Source: Parafilimonas terrae
Lineage (GTDB): Bacteria; Bacteroidota; Bacteroidia; Chitinophagales; Chitinophagaceae
Reading direction: 5' to 3'
DNA length: 64,000 bases
Assembly (NCBI RefSeq): GCF_900115755.1
Contig: NZ_FOXQ01000001.1
Span: 186,001-250,000 of the forward strand
Part shown: positions 16,005-24,824 of the stretch, piece after piece
Position numbering within the stretch: the stretch's first letter is position 1
Layout: each line of letters opens with the position of its first letter
Program-made: the position numbers and the translations under genes
The notes under the pieces: model-generated
The model's input: the letters and a program-made list of their open reading frames with translations, nothing else
What the model was told of the DNA's origin: nothing
The model's database searches: none

Positions 16005-18851
16005 TTAATTTCCCTGGCTTTTATTGTAAGCAGAACCTGGTATTGTTACATCAAGTTTTAATTTATCAAGCCTGTCAACCATTTCGAAATGCAGGTTTTC
16101 TTCATCAGCAATTACTGCAGGCCTGGCCACATATACCAGTACCTTTTGCCTGCCTCCTAAAATTATTGGATAACTGGCAACATAGTTTGGATAGAGCTTA
16201 ACAGAATCTTTGCTGCCGTTTGGCTTATAACTCAGCAACATTCTGCCGGTAAGAAATTCTGTGGAGTCGTAATTCTGAACAAGAAATTTAAAATAAACAT
16301 TGTTATGTTTAAAGTTTATGTTCTGGCAAATAAGCTTAACGTTATTGGAACTATCCGCTAATTCCAGCTCAGGCTTTAACGACATTATTTCCCTGCCGAT
16401 GAGGTTGCTTTGAACATTAAAGTTTAACAGGCTATCAAATTTTTGATCCGTTGGCGAACTGAAAAAATTAATATCAGGATATTTCCTGTAAACATAACCT
16501 AACGCAGGGTCTTTCGGGTTTGGATAATAAATTGCCGGAGCATAATAGGCATAAGCCACAGGCGCTTTTACATGCACTGTATCTTTGTTTGCACCGGCAA
16601 CACTTTTTCTTTCCAGTTCATCATTAATATTTGTTATGGCAGTTCTTACGTACTTAGTGATGTTTACCAGGTTATATTGGCTTTGTTCCAAAGTAGCGCT
16701 GTCCATATTGCCAACAATATCGAGATACTTTCTATAGTAATACAAAACCTGATCATAATTGTCTTTATATCTTAAAGCCGCTTTACCTTTTTCATAAGCA
16801 CTCATTGCAGAATCAAAATGCTGTTTTAGTTCTTCATTTTGCCTTTGTTTTTCCAAAATGTTTAACTGGTCTTGTGTATAACTAACCTGCCTTTGAAGAT
16901 AATATTGTTGTTCCGGTAAGTTAAGCGCCATCGCCGCTTTAAAATTATCAAGAGCTAAAGGATATAATTGCGTTGCCATTGCAATTTCCCCGTTTGCAAT
17001 TAATGAATCAGCCTTATTTTGAATAATTTGTTTTTGCGCTATTTCAGCCAGCTCGGAATCTATTATTACTATCTTATTCCTGGCTTCCGTTTCACCAGGT
17101 TTTAAACCTGCTGCTTCAGAAAACATTACACGTGCCGTTGTATAATCTTTTTCATTGTATGCTTTCTGTGCATCAGCAATAAGCGCTGTATATTTTTTAC
17201 TGATCTCGTTTATTTTATTAAGACTGTCCTTTGCCGCCTGCTTTTTTATAGCTTCTTCCGTTAATGTGCGTTCTATTTCTGCTATCCTGTTATTGATATA
17301 GTCATCATTGGGTTTATATGCCAATGCCGAATTGTATAATGATCTTGCATTTGTAAAATCCTTTGTATCAAAAGCATCATCGGCTTTTTTTAATGCTGCC
17401 GTGTATTTTATATTATTAAGAGAATCCAGTTTCAGTTTTAGTTGTTTTTTCTCAAGCGCTTTCTTCGCCTGGGCTATTTTGGTTTTTGAATACTGATCAT
17501 TTCTATTAATGGTTAATGCTTTGGTATAACCATCAAGCGCATCATTATACATAGCTGTACTATATGCCCCGTCTGCTTTACTAATTAAATCATTATACTG
17601 TTTTTGAAGGGCTTCATTCTTCTGCTGTTCAATTGCTATCCGGGCCTGGCGTTGCTGTTCAGCTAAAATATCATCTATCTTTTTTATTTGCGCATTGGCA
17701 TATTCATCACCCGGCTTTAGCAGTAAAGCGCTATCGTAACCCGACTTAGCAACACCATAAATTTTTTCAGCAAAAGCCTTTCCCGCCGAATTAATATATG
17801 CAGCATATAAATCTGCATTTTTCCTGTTCACTTCATTTATACTATCTGTAATAACCTGTTGGTTAAGATTTTTTAATCTTGATGCAATAACTGCATCGCC
17901 GGGTTTAACCAGCAAAGCCTGGTTGTAAGCGGCTTTAGCTGCGTCATACGACCCTTTGCTTATCGCCGTATCTCCAAGCATTACATAGTTTGCATACAAT
18001 GCTTCCTTCTCTTGCTGAACTGTTTTAAGGCTGTCAATGGCAATATTTTCATCAAGCTTTTTTAACCGCCCTAAGGCAGTTGCATCATTAGGTTTAATCT
18101 TCAGGGCTTCACCGTAAGCTATTTTTGCCGCATTGTATTGCTTATCATTTAATGTTTTATCACCGGCATTAATATAGCTTTGAAACGAACTGTCTTTACG
18201 GCGGTTTTCTTCTTCAATCTTTGCTGTTGCTATATTTTTTTGAATCACCTGCACCTGGGTATTCAGGTATATATCATCTGGTTTTAATGCCAGCGCCGCC
18301 GTGTAAAATTTAAGCGCATCTTCATACCGGCTGGAAGTAAAAGCATTGTTGGCCCTTCTCACCAAATCTGTATATTTCGCTTCATTATTCTCTGTTGTTT
18401 CAGCAGTTGCCTGCACTGCGGCAGGTGTTTCATTTTTTGGTGCTTCAGCATTAAATGATGCAGCAACCGGCTCGTTCACGGGTGCTTTGCTTAACTGCGC
18501 TACAAGATCCAGGTCAGTAAAATAAATATCCCTTTCCGCATCTTCAAGATGCTCTTTATATATAATGGTAAATTTATGTTTGCGCCCTCCCTCCGTTACA
18601 TACAAAGTATAAGGCTCTGTTACGTTATTTGACGTTTCTAATGCAATTGATTTTTCATCTCCAAGCAGGGAATTAAACTTGTAAGGGCAAGTGGTTTCAC
18701 CAAAATTATATTTTGTATAGGCATCGTGAAAATACAGCGTGGTAGCATATAGCCTGGATACATAAACTTTATAGCCGTTAATGTTTTGAGCCAGGAGGTT
18801 TTGCGAGCCGGCCAGCAAAAAAAAGAATAAGAGGTAATTATGCCTTTTCAT
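16005..18851 (-). CDS. Giant TPR protein bracketed by TraN(DUF4138)-like lobes
   Basis: 948 residues with a signal peptide (ending LLAQ). Residues ~22-125 (ATTLYFHDAYTKYNFGE, EPYTLYVTEGGRKHKFTIIYKEH) resemble the N-lobe of the VirB9-like TraN. Residues ~160-720 are about ten TPR-type units with recurrent blocks such as YxxALxxKPxDxYxxxxIxxI and ExxKKQAAKDSLN, i.e. a long solenoid with coiled-coil links. Residues ~829-948 (VKLICQNINFKHNNVYFKFLVQN, RQKVLVYVARP, LHFEMVDRLDKLKLDV) resemble the TraN C-lobe. No conjugation genes surround it. It would sit in the periplasm with the SLT/TraM-like protein. Function unknown; see findings. Confidence 0.8.
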   Translation of the reverse strand: MKRHNYLLFFFLLAGSQNLLAQNINGYKVYVSRLYATTLYFHDAYTKYNFGETTCPYKFNSLLGDEKSIALETSNNVTEPYTLYVTEGGRKHKFTIIYKEHLEDAERDIYFTDLDLVAQLSKAPVNEPVAASFNAEAPKNETPAAVQATAETTENNEAKYTDLVRRANNAFTSSRYEDALKFYTAALALKPDDIYLNTQVQVIQKNIATAKIEEENRRKDSSFQSYINAGDKTLNDKQYNAAKIAYGEALKIKPNDATALGRLKKLDENIAIDSLKTVQQEKEALYANYVMLGDTAISKGSYDAAKAAYNQALLVKPGDAVIASRLKNLNQQVITDSINEVNRKNADLYAAYINSAGKAFAEKIYGVAKSGYDSALLLKPGDEYANAQIKKIDDILAEQQRQARIAIEQQKNEALQKQYNDLISKADGAYSTAMYNDALDGYTKALTINRNDQYSKTKIAQAKKALEKKQLKLKLDSLNNIKYTAALKKADDAFDTKDFTNARSLYNSALAYKPNDDYINNRIAEIERTLTEEAIKKQAAKDSLNKINEISKKYTALIADAQKAYNEKDYTTARVMFSEAAGLKPGETEARNKIVIIDSELAEIAQKQIIQNKADSLIANGEIAMATQLYPLALDNFKAAMALNLPEQQYYLQRQVSYTQDQLNILEKQRQNEELKQHFDSAMSAYEKGKAALRYKDNYDQVLYYYRKYLDIVGNMDSATLEQSQYNLVNITKYVRTAITNINDELERKSVAGANKDTVHVKAPVAYAYYAPAIYYPNPKDPALGYVYRKYPDINFFSSPTDQKFDSLLNFNVQSNLIGREIMSLKPELELADSSNNVKLICQNINFKHNNVYFKFLVQNYDSTEFLTGRMLLSYKPNGSKDSVKLYPNYVASYPIILGGRQKVLVYVARPAVIADEENLHFEMVDRLDKLKLDVTIPGSAYNKSQGN

Positions 18852-18984
18852 TTTTCGTTTAGACGATTAAATGAAGACCAGGCAAACAAAAAAAATTAAA
18901 GTTTGATGTTTAATGTTTCAAAGTTCAAAGATTCCAATTCCCGCCAATCAACCATTCAACTTCTCAATTATTCAACTTCTCCCC

Positions 18985-20226
18985 TTATTCAAAATCTTCA
19001 TACAACAAATATTTCTTTCTTATTTGTTTGAAATGATCAAGGCCGGGCTGCCAGCTTGCGCAGATTTCAGCTTCTGTTTTTCCATCTTTTATCTGTTGAA
19101 TTAAAATATTATTCCCGGCGAGTTTATTGAAAAAATAATCACCCGTTTTAGGCTTTAGAAAGAAGTTGCTTTTATCAGGAAACAGCTTGTAGGCTTCCAA
19201 TAAATAACTGAGGTCTATTTTTCCGTTATCTGCTTTTTTATCGCTCACATTCCACCCGTAACATTTTTTGTTCAGGTGTTTTGGCGCGGTGGCGCCGGGT
19301 TTTGAAACCGGCGTAAAAGCATACAGGTTTTTTGGTAAAGACGGGCCGCCAAAAATTTCAAAAGGCTTATCAGTTCCCCTGCCCTCGCTAAGATTGGTGC
19401 CTTCAAAAAAACAGGTGGATGGATACCAGTAAACGGCGCCCATATCCGGTAAATTAGGCGATGGTTTTACGGGTAATTGATAACGGCTTTTATGATTATA
19501 ATTCTCACATTTAATTACAAGGAAATGAAAAGGCGTATCTACTGAGTTCTGCGCATGGTTTCTATACCAGGCAAACTTTTTATTGGCTTTGTCGCTAAAC
19601 AGCCAGCCTTCACCGGAAATCATCATGGCATATTCACCTATCGTCATTCCATACACAACGGGTATGGGTTGCTGGCCTATGCCACTTCTGAAGTTTGTAT
19701 CCAGTACAGGCCCGTCAACATAAAAGCCATTTGGATTGGGGCGGTCGAGCAGCATTAAAGGTTTATTGTTTTCTGCAGCCGCTTCCATAAAATATTGCAT
19801 GGAATTAATGTAAGTATAAAATCTTGCGCCCACATCCTGTATATCAAATACCAGTACATCCACATCTTTAAGATCATTCGCATCGGGCTTGCTTTTACCG
19901 CCATACAAAGAAACAATAGGCACATGTGTTTCGGGGTCAACAGAATTGCCTACATATTCACCGGCATCGGCATTGCCACGAAAACCATGTTCGGGCGAAA
20001 ATATCTTTACCACATTAATACCGCTTTTTACGAGCGTATCAACAAGATTGGTTTGATTAATAATAGATGTTTGATTGGCGAACACACCAACACGTTTTCC
20101 TTTTAATAAAGGCATATAAACGGTGGTTCTGTAAGCGCCGGGGATAGCAGGCTTTGACAGATCAGCCTGGGAAAAACAAACTGTTGTAAATAATATACAC
20201 GCTAAAAAACCAAGCAATGATTTCAT
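18985..20226 (-). CDS. namZ: Exo-beta-N-acetylmuramidase NamZ-type protein (DUF1343)
   Basis: 413 residues with a signal peptide (ending VCFSQ). DUF1343 hallmarks are clear: VGVFANQTS, IFSPEHGFRG, VLVFDIQDVGARFYTYI, LLDRPNPNG, and PSPNLPDMGAVYWYPSTCFFEG(TNLSEGRGT). The family includes NamZ, which removes MurNAc from the end of peptidoglycan fragments, and so acts in wall turnover or recycling. It lies just upstream of the giant TPR gene on the same strand (133 bp gap), in a neighbourhood with an SLT transglycosylase. The start is supported by the signal peptide and a -7 box about 55 bp upstream. Confidence 0.92.
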   Translation of the reverse strand: MKSLLGFLACILFTTVCFSQADLSKPAIPGAYRTTVYMPLLKGKRVGVFANQTSIINQTNLVDTLVKSGINVVKIFSPEHGFRGNADAGEYVGNSVDPETHVPIVSLYGGKSKPDANDLKDVDVLVFDIQDVGARFYTYINSMQYFMEAAAENNKPLMLLDRPNPNGFYVDGPVLDTNFRSGIGQQPIPVVYGMTIGEYAMMISGEGWLFSDKANKKFAWYRNHAQNSVDTPFHFLVIKCENYNHKSRYQLPVKPSPNLPDMGAVYWYPSTCFFEGTNLSEGRGTDKPFEIFGGPSLPKNLYAFTPVSKPGATAPKHLNKKCYGWNVSDKKADNGKIDLSYLLEAYKLFPDKSNFFLKPKTGDYFFNKLAGNNILIQQIKDGKTEAEICASWQPGLDHFKQIRKKYLLYEDFE

Positions 20227-20281
20227 GTAATAAAATTATATGTTGAAAAATAAACTCTTTGTGAAAAGATCAACCGAATTT

Positions 20282-20289
20282 CAAAAATA
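20282..20289 (-). promoter_or_regulatory. -7 box (TATTTTTG) for the NamZ gene
   Basis: On the minus strand the sequence is TATTTTTG, an exact TAnnTTTG match, 55 nt upstream of the ATG at 20226. Confidence 0.55.
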
Positions 20290-20386
20290 GGCAAGCAAAG
20301 CAAAATTACTTTTTAAGATATCTTCAACGTAATTTTATTGAGTAATAAACTCACTATTTGCATTATTCATTAAATGTTGTGTAAAT

Positions 20387-20821
20387 ATGCCAACTCAAAA
20401 TTTTGAAACGATATCTTTAAAACCACACAGGTCAAAGCTTAAAAAATTCTTTACCATATTCATAATAATACTTGTAATAATTGGCGCCGGCATCTTCTGG
20501 TGGAATTATCTTTTTGTGTTTGGTGAAGGTGTAAAATCAGGCCAGTTAAATTATGTGGTAAAGAAAGGAAACCTGTTCAAGACTTATGAAGGCAAGCTGA
20601 TACAAAGCGGCTTTCGTTCGCAGGCTGCGGGCAGTATTCAATCATACGAATTTGAGTTTTCCATTGCCAATGACAGCCTTGCCAATTATTTAATGAACAA
20701 CAGTGGCAATTATTACGACCTGCATTATAAAGAATACAAGCATACTTTGCCCTGGCGCGGTTTTAGCCGCTATGTTGTTGATAAAATAATTAAGATGCAG
20801 CCTGTTCAGCCTGAACGTTAA
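20387..20821 (+). CDS. Small single-pass membrane protein, function unknown
   Basis: 144 residues with a cytoplasmic basic N-terminus, one membrane span (~25-45; FFTIFIIILVIIGAGIFWWNYLF) and a ~95-residue extracytoplasmic domain with GEGVKSGQLNYVVKKGNLFKTYEGKLI and YKEYKHTLPWRGFSRYVV. Homologues are, from memory, common in Bacteroidota and sometimes mislabelled 6-phosphogluconate dehydrogenase; there is no such enzyme domain here. It ends one base before the stop of the convergent PlsC gene. Confidence 0.75.
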   Translation: MPTQNFETISLKPHRSKLKKFFTIFIIILVIIGAGIFWWNYLFVFGEGVKSGQLNYVVKKGNLFKTYEGKLIQSGFRSQAAGSIQSYEFEFSIANDSLANYLMNNSGNYYDLHYKEYKHTLPWRGFSRYVVDKIIKMQPVQPER

Positions 20822-21556
20822 TTACCGGTTCGCCTCATAATAATCCCACATTACTTTAAACACTTTTTCTTTTAATTCTTTGGCAGAAATATTAGTGCTT
20901 TCAACGGGCGGCAGAAAATGCATTTCCAAATGATGCGGCAATAAATAAAATGTTTTATGCGCAGGCAAAACTTTTCTTGTATTAAAAACCAGCGTTGGCA
21001 CAATTGGTTTTTGCGTATCAACAGCCAGGCGAAACGCGCCATCATAAAATTCTTTTAAAGGTTTATCTGTCCTGTTGCGTGTGCCTTCAGGATAAATTAC
21101 CATATCGAGGCCCTTGTTTAATACCCGTTTCATGTCATCGTAACTTTTGCGGCGGCTGCGGTCATCATTCCTGTCAACCAGCACGCTGCCAAAGCTATAT
21201 ATCCATCCAAAAACCGGTATGGGTGAAAAACTTTTTTTAGCAATAGTTTTATTGGCACGTGGCATAAACGGCGTAGTCACCGGCACATCCATTAAACTAT
21301 TGTGGTTGGAAACAATAACACAGTTGGGCAGGTCTTTAAAATATGATGCGCCTTTTACTTTGAGCGGGCAGCCAATGAGTGTAAGATAAATGAACATCCA
21401 AACCCTTGATACCTGCCGGTGCCATTTTGCTTTTTGCGGCTCTTTTAAAAAATGACAGGGACTATAAAATATATACGCAATTATAATTGTGCTTACAAAA
21501 AGAACCAAAGCCCATGTTGCCCAAATGCGCCCGAATATTTCTTTTATAAATTTCAA
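20822..21556 (-). CDS. plsC: 1-acyl-sn-glycerol-3-phosphate acyltransferase (PlsC family)
   Basis: 244 residues with one N-terminal membrane helix (~13-32). Acyltransferase motif I NHNSLMD (His85, Asp90), motif III YPEGTRNR and the downstream IVPTLVF are present, so it should transfer an acyl chain to lysophosphatidic acid at the inner membrane in phospholipid synthesis. Length is typical. The ATG at 21556 is preceded by an AT-rich spacer of about 215 bp with nothing else recognisable. Confidence 0.93.
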   Translation of the reverse strand: MKFIKEIFGRIWATWALVLFVSTIIIAYIFYSPCHFLKEPQKAKWHRQVSRVWMFIYLTLIGCPLKVKGASYFKDLPNCVIVSNHNSLMDVPVTTPFMPRANKTIAKKSFSPIPVFGWIYSFGSVLVDRNDDRSRRKSYDDMKRVLNKGLDMVIYPEGTRNRTDKPLKEFYDGAFRLAVDTQKPIVPTLVFNTRKVLPAHKTFYLLPHHLEMHFLPPVESTNISAKELKEKVFKVMWDYYEANR

Positions 21557-21771
21557 AAAGTAAGAAGTTATATTTTTTGTTACCAGCTAATGAACACAGA
21601 TGAAGCACGGTTGTGTCACTCCCTTCAACTGTATATCTTTAATCAGCGAAGGCTAATCAGCCATAATTTTTTTAATCAATAAGTCAACCACATTGGCTTA
21701 AGAAAACTCAACCTCCAACGTTCAATTATAAGCCTCTTCAAAATAATTATTGAGTATTGCTTATTGAATAT

Positions 21772-22971
21772 TTAATATTTCTCAAAAAACGCCATACTGC
21801 CGCCTACCCATTCACGGTCTTTATTATAACGAACGCCAATCATTTTGCCTTTACTTATGCGGGCCAGGTTTTGTGCAGCCACAGGCCTTGCTTCGCCATC
21901 TTTCCAGAAATAAAAAATTCTTATTTCAACTTTTGCATTATCATCGGGCGTTTTAATAACATCAGCATATTTCACTTTGCGCTGCAATATCCAGTTATGC
22001 GGATCTTTCACTGCATCAATATCTTCTTTTGTTACATCAATTACCACGCCCTGCCCTGCAAAAGAAAATAAAGGTTTCAATACATAATTTTCAAGGTCTG
22101 AAGGCAATTCCTTCACATCGCTTAAAAACTTTGTTTCAGGCACGAACCTATGTTTTATAAACGGTAACGTGTATTTGCTGATGCGATAAAACCAGTTAGG
22201 ATGAGGCGCCCATTCAACGTCCAAATCTTCAAATAATATTTTCCCTTTTTCCTGCACTTCGGGTGATTGCTGCTGAAGTTCATCGAAAATAATCCTGTTG
22301 TAAATGCGTTTTACTTCAATCTTTTTTTCGTCTTGCACATAAAACAATTTTTTACCTTCTTTTACAAGTTCTGTTAAACAAACCACGGGAATATTTAAGT
22401 AATCCTGTGTGCAATAAAAATCAATCCTGGTTTTTTGTTTATGCGGAAAAATTTCAAGCAGTATTACATTTTCAGGATCATAACCTGCAATAATTATATC
22501 TTTCAATAATTGTATATAAGTATCCTTTGTGTAACCGTTTAAGTAAGAACTGTAACTATCGGGAATGTCAAAATGTTTACGGGTAACATCATCATCAAAA
22601 ACCTGGTAGGCAAACAAAGTGGGAAAGCCCTGCATTTCTATCAGCTGCGGTTCAAGCTCACCGGCAGCATTTTCACAAACGCCAAAATCGAATGCTATAA
22701 AATGAGAATGATCATTTTCATTCGGCACTTTCAAACCTTGAGGTACCGCATCAGTAGTGAGCTGTTTAAAATCCGGCTGCGCAATTACATCAACAATAGT
22801 CTCGCAGGCATCCAGCATTTTTTTTGTAAAAGTTTTATCTACAAACACTGGGGTTTCTGCAAGCCTGAATTCAATGGCACCCGGATGCAGCGCATTCATT
22901 TCTTCTAAAAAATCTGTATATTTTTTTTGCGTAAACGCTGCATTGAATTTATCGCGTAAGCCAGGTACCAT
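21772..22971 (-). CDS. ATP-grasp-like protein of unknown substrate
   Basis: 399 residues, cytosolic. The C-terminal third has ATP-grasp features: YVLKPLFSFAGQGVVIDV (lysine plus glycine-rich loop), WILQRKVKY, and KVEIRIFYFWKDGEARPVAAQNLARISKG, reminiscent of the metal-binding strand. The N-terminal part includes FDFGVCENAAGELEPQLIEMQGFPTLFAYQ. Homologues occur in Bacteroidota as conserved hypotheticals as far as I recall. A ligase activity joining a carboxylate and an amine is inference; no neighbour points to the substrate. Confidence 0.75.
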   Translation of the reverse strand: MVPGLRDKFNAAFTQKKYTDFLEEMNALHPGAIEFRLAETPVFVDKTFTKKMLDACETIVDVIAQPDFKQLTTDAVPQGLKVPNENDHSHFIAFDFGVCENAAGELEPQLIEMQGFPTLFAYQVFDDDVTRKHFDIPDSYSSYLNGYTKDTYIQLLKDIIIAGYDPENVILLEIFPHKQKTRIDFYCTQDYLNIPVVCLTELVKEGKKLFYVQDEKKIEVKRIYNRIIFDELQQQSPEVQEKGKILFEDLDVEWAPHPNWFYRISKYTLPFIKHRFVPETKFLSDVKELPSDLENYVLKPLFSFAGQGVVIDVTKEDIDAVKDPHNWILQRKVKYADVIKTPDDNAKVEIRIFYFWKDGEARPVAAQNLARISKGKMIGVRYNKDREWVGGSMAFFEKY

Positions 22972-23066
22972 ACAACTGTTTTAATGCAAAATACGAAATG
23001 GGAAATTAGATTTTAAGGAATTGTAATCAATTGCCGGCAATCATGTTACGAAACTCACCACTCACT

Positions 23067-23876
23067 TTAAAAATCCTTTGGTATATAAAACTTATTACGC
23101 TCTTTCACTTTATTGTCTTCATACAGTTCAAAATAAAACCAGCCGGAGCGCATAAAATCTGTTTTATCAAGCAGCAACATCGGTTGTGCCACATGCTGAA
23201 TGCTGAAAAGTGGCTTATGAAATTCATCAAAAAAACGAAGCCTGTAATTTTTTTGCAAAGCATCTGCAAGTGATATCTGCACATAGCCATCAGCATTGGT
23301 AAATACATGCGGCGAAGGCATCCAGTTTATATTGTTGGCATAATAACGTATCAATATATCCGCATCAGTTAATGAATACAAGGTATCCTTTGTATAGTTT
23401 ACAATCGAGTCACGGAAGTGTTTGTATTGATCATAATTAAATTGGGCAATCACCGTATCATCGTCGTGCACGGTAACAAGAAAATTTCTATCGGCCTTAT
23501 TTTCTTCGCTTATATCATCAGTAAAATCAGAACCTGTTTTAACTTTTTTTGCTTTTGTAAAAAAATAAGAACCATTGGCCAGCACATAAAAAACACGGTA
23601 ATACATGCCATTGTAACCGGCAGATTCATCAATATACCCGTTCTCCGGAAGCTCGGGCGACAAAGGTGAAAAGATAGTTTTATAATTTTTTACACTATCC
23701 CATGAACGCTGCACATTTAATTGCACCACGCTATCTCCATACGGATTAGTCCATGCAACCCGCACTTTGGTATTGCCTGCATCGGCCACTGTTACCAAAA
23801 ATTTATTTTGAGCATGTAAACTATTTGCCGCGTTGAAAGCAATAAAAACAAAAAGCAAAATATATATCTTCTTCAT
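23067..23876 (-). CDS. Exported protein of unknown function, possibly fibronectin-like
   Basis: Start taken at the ATG at 23876 (MKKIYILLFVFIAF), which gives a signal peptide ending near LHAQ; a longer frame to 24002 lacks any signal. The mature part begins with an Ig/fibronectin-type pattern (VTVADAGNTKVRVAWTNPYGDSVVQLNVQRSWD...YRVFYVLANGSYFFT) and continues with strands of no family I recognise. It is probably periplasmic or surface-exposed. It is divergent from the SDR gene 113 bp away. Confidence 0.7.
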   Translation of the reverse strand: MKKIYILLFVFIAFNAANSLHAQNKFLVTVADAGNTKVRVAWTNPYGDSVVQLNVQRSWDSVKNYKTIFSPLSPELPENGYIDESAGYNGMYYRVFYVLANGSYFFTKAKKVKTGSDFTDDISEENKADRNFLVTVHDDDTVIAQFNYDQYKHFRDSIVNYTKDTLYSLTDADILIRYYANNINWMPSPHVFTNADGYVQISLADALQKNYRLRFFDEFHKPLFSIQHVAQPMLLLDKTDFMRSGWFYFELYEDNKVKERNKFYIPKDF

Positions 23877-23978
23877 ATCGGTTACGTACGGACAAATATA
23901 GTGTCGATGCTTTTTAGAAACTGAAACTTTAATGCAATAATGTAAAAACAGTGCAGTGGCAGCGCAAATTTTATCATT

Positions 23979-23985
23979 TATTTTG
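23979..23985 (+). promoter_or_regulatory. -7-like box (TATTTTG) 4 nt ahead of the SDR start codon
   Basis: TATTTTGctgcATG: a near-consensus -7 element that would place transcription initiation at or next to the ATG at 23990, implying a leaderless mRNA. The same arrangement is seen at 24814 and 54445. Confidence 0.45.
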
Positions 23986-23989
23986 CTGC

Positions 23990-24748
23990 ATGAATAAAAC
24001 AATTCTTGTTACAGGTGCAACATCAGGTCTTGGCAAAGCCATTGCTGAAAAATTTGCAGATGCTAATTATAACTGCATCATTACCGGCCGCAGAAAACAA
24101 CGGCTGGAAGCGCTTGCTGCAACATTATCATCAAACAATAATATAAAAGTTTTACCGCTTGCTTTTGACATAAGTAAAAAAGAAGAAACTTTTAATGCCA
24201 TCAATAATTTAAGTGAAGAATGGCGCAATATTGATGTGCTGATAAATAATGCAGGCCTTGCAGCAGGCCGCGATGCTTTTGATGAAGCTTCGCTCGATGA
24301 TTGGGAAACCATGATAGATACGAACGTGAAAGGGTTGCTGTATATGTCGAAAGCTGTTATTCCCTTAATGAAGAAAAATAAAAAAGGCCATATTATAAAT
24401 ATTGGCTCAACGGCCGCGAAGGAAGTATATAAAGATGGTAATGTGTATTGCGCCACCAAGTTTGCAGTAAATGCCATAAGCCAGGCACAGCGCATTGACC
24501 TGCTGCCGCACAGGATAAAAGTTACATGTATTAACCCCGGCGCTGTTGATACGGAATTCTCAATAGTGCGTTTTAAAGGCGATGTGCAAAAAGCAGATGC
24601 GGTGTATGAAGGTTATGAACCATTGCATGCAGAAGATGTGGCCGACACTATATTTTATTGCGCTGCTTTGCCCAAACATGTTTGCATTAATGATCTTGTG
24701 ATCACCTGTTTAGCACAGGCAAGTTCGTTTTATACATATAAGGAATAG
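23990..24748 (+). CDS. Short-chain dehydrogenase/reductase (YdfG-like)
   Basis: Start at the ATG at 23990, right before MNKTILVTGATSGLG; the upstream extension is not protein-like. The 252-residue Rossmann enzyme has the NAD(P)-binding TGATSGLG (8-15), NNAG (86-89), Ser140, and catalytic Tyr153/Lys157 (YCATK). GRRKQRL after strand 2 favours NADP. Closest by feel are YdfG-type 3-hydroxy-acid dehydrogenases, but the substrate is open. A second dehydrogenase gene of a different family follows 76 bp downstream. Confidence 0.93.
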   Translation: MNKTILVTGATSGLGKAIAEKFADANYNCIITGRRKQRLEALAATLSSNNNIKVLPLAFDISKKEETFNAINNLSEEWRNIDVLINNAGLAAGRDAFDEASLDDWETMIDTNVKGLLYMSKAVIPLMKKNKKGHIINIGSTAAKEVYKDGNVYCATKFAVNAISQAQRIDLLPHRIKVTCINPGAVDTEFSIVRFKGDVQKADAVYEGYEPLHAEDVADTIFYCAALPKHVCINDLVITCLAQASSFYTYKE

Positions 24749-24813
24749 CCCTGGCTATGCAACCTAATTCACATTGTTGAAAGATATTTCGTGTCCTTCA
24801 TAACATGCTTTTT

Positions 24814-24820
24814 TACTTTG
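24814..24820 (+). promoter_or_regulatory. -7-like box (TACTTTG) 4 nt ahead of the Ldh-family start codon
   Basis: TACTTTGcagcATG, the same geometry as at 23979-23990; predicts a leaderless or nearly leaderless transcript starting at 24825. Confidence 0.45.
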
Positions 24821-24824
24821 CAGC

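Noticed and set aside
23067-24002. Longer N-terminal start at 24002 for the exported protein
   Set aside because: Adds 42 residues with no signal character that would overlap the divergent SDR gene start; ATG at 23876 gives a clean signal peptide.
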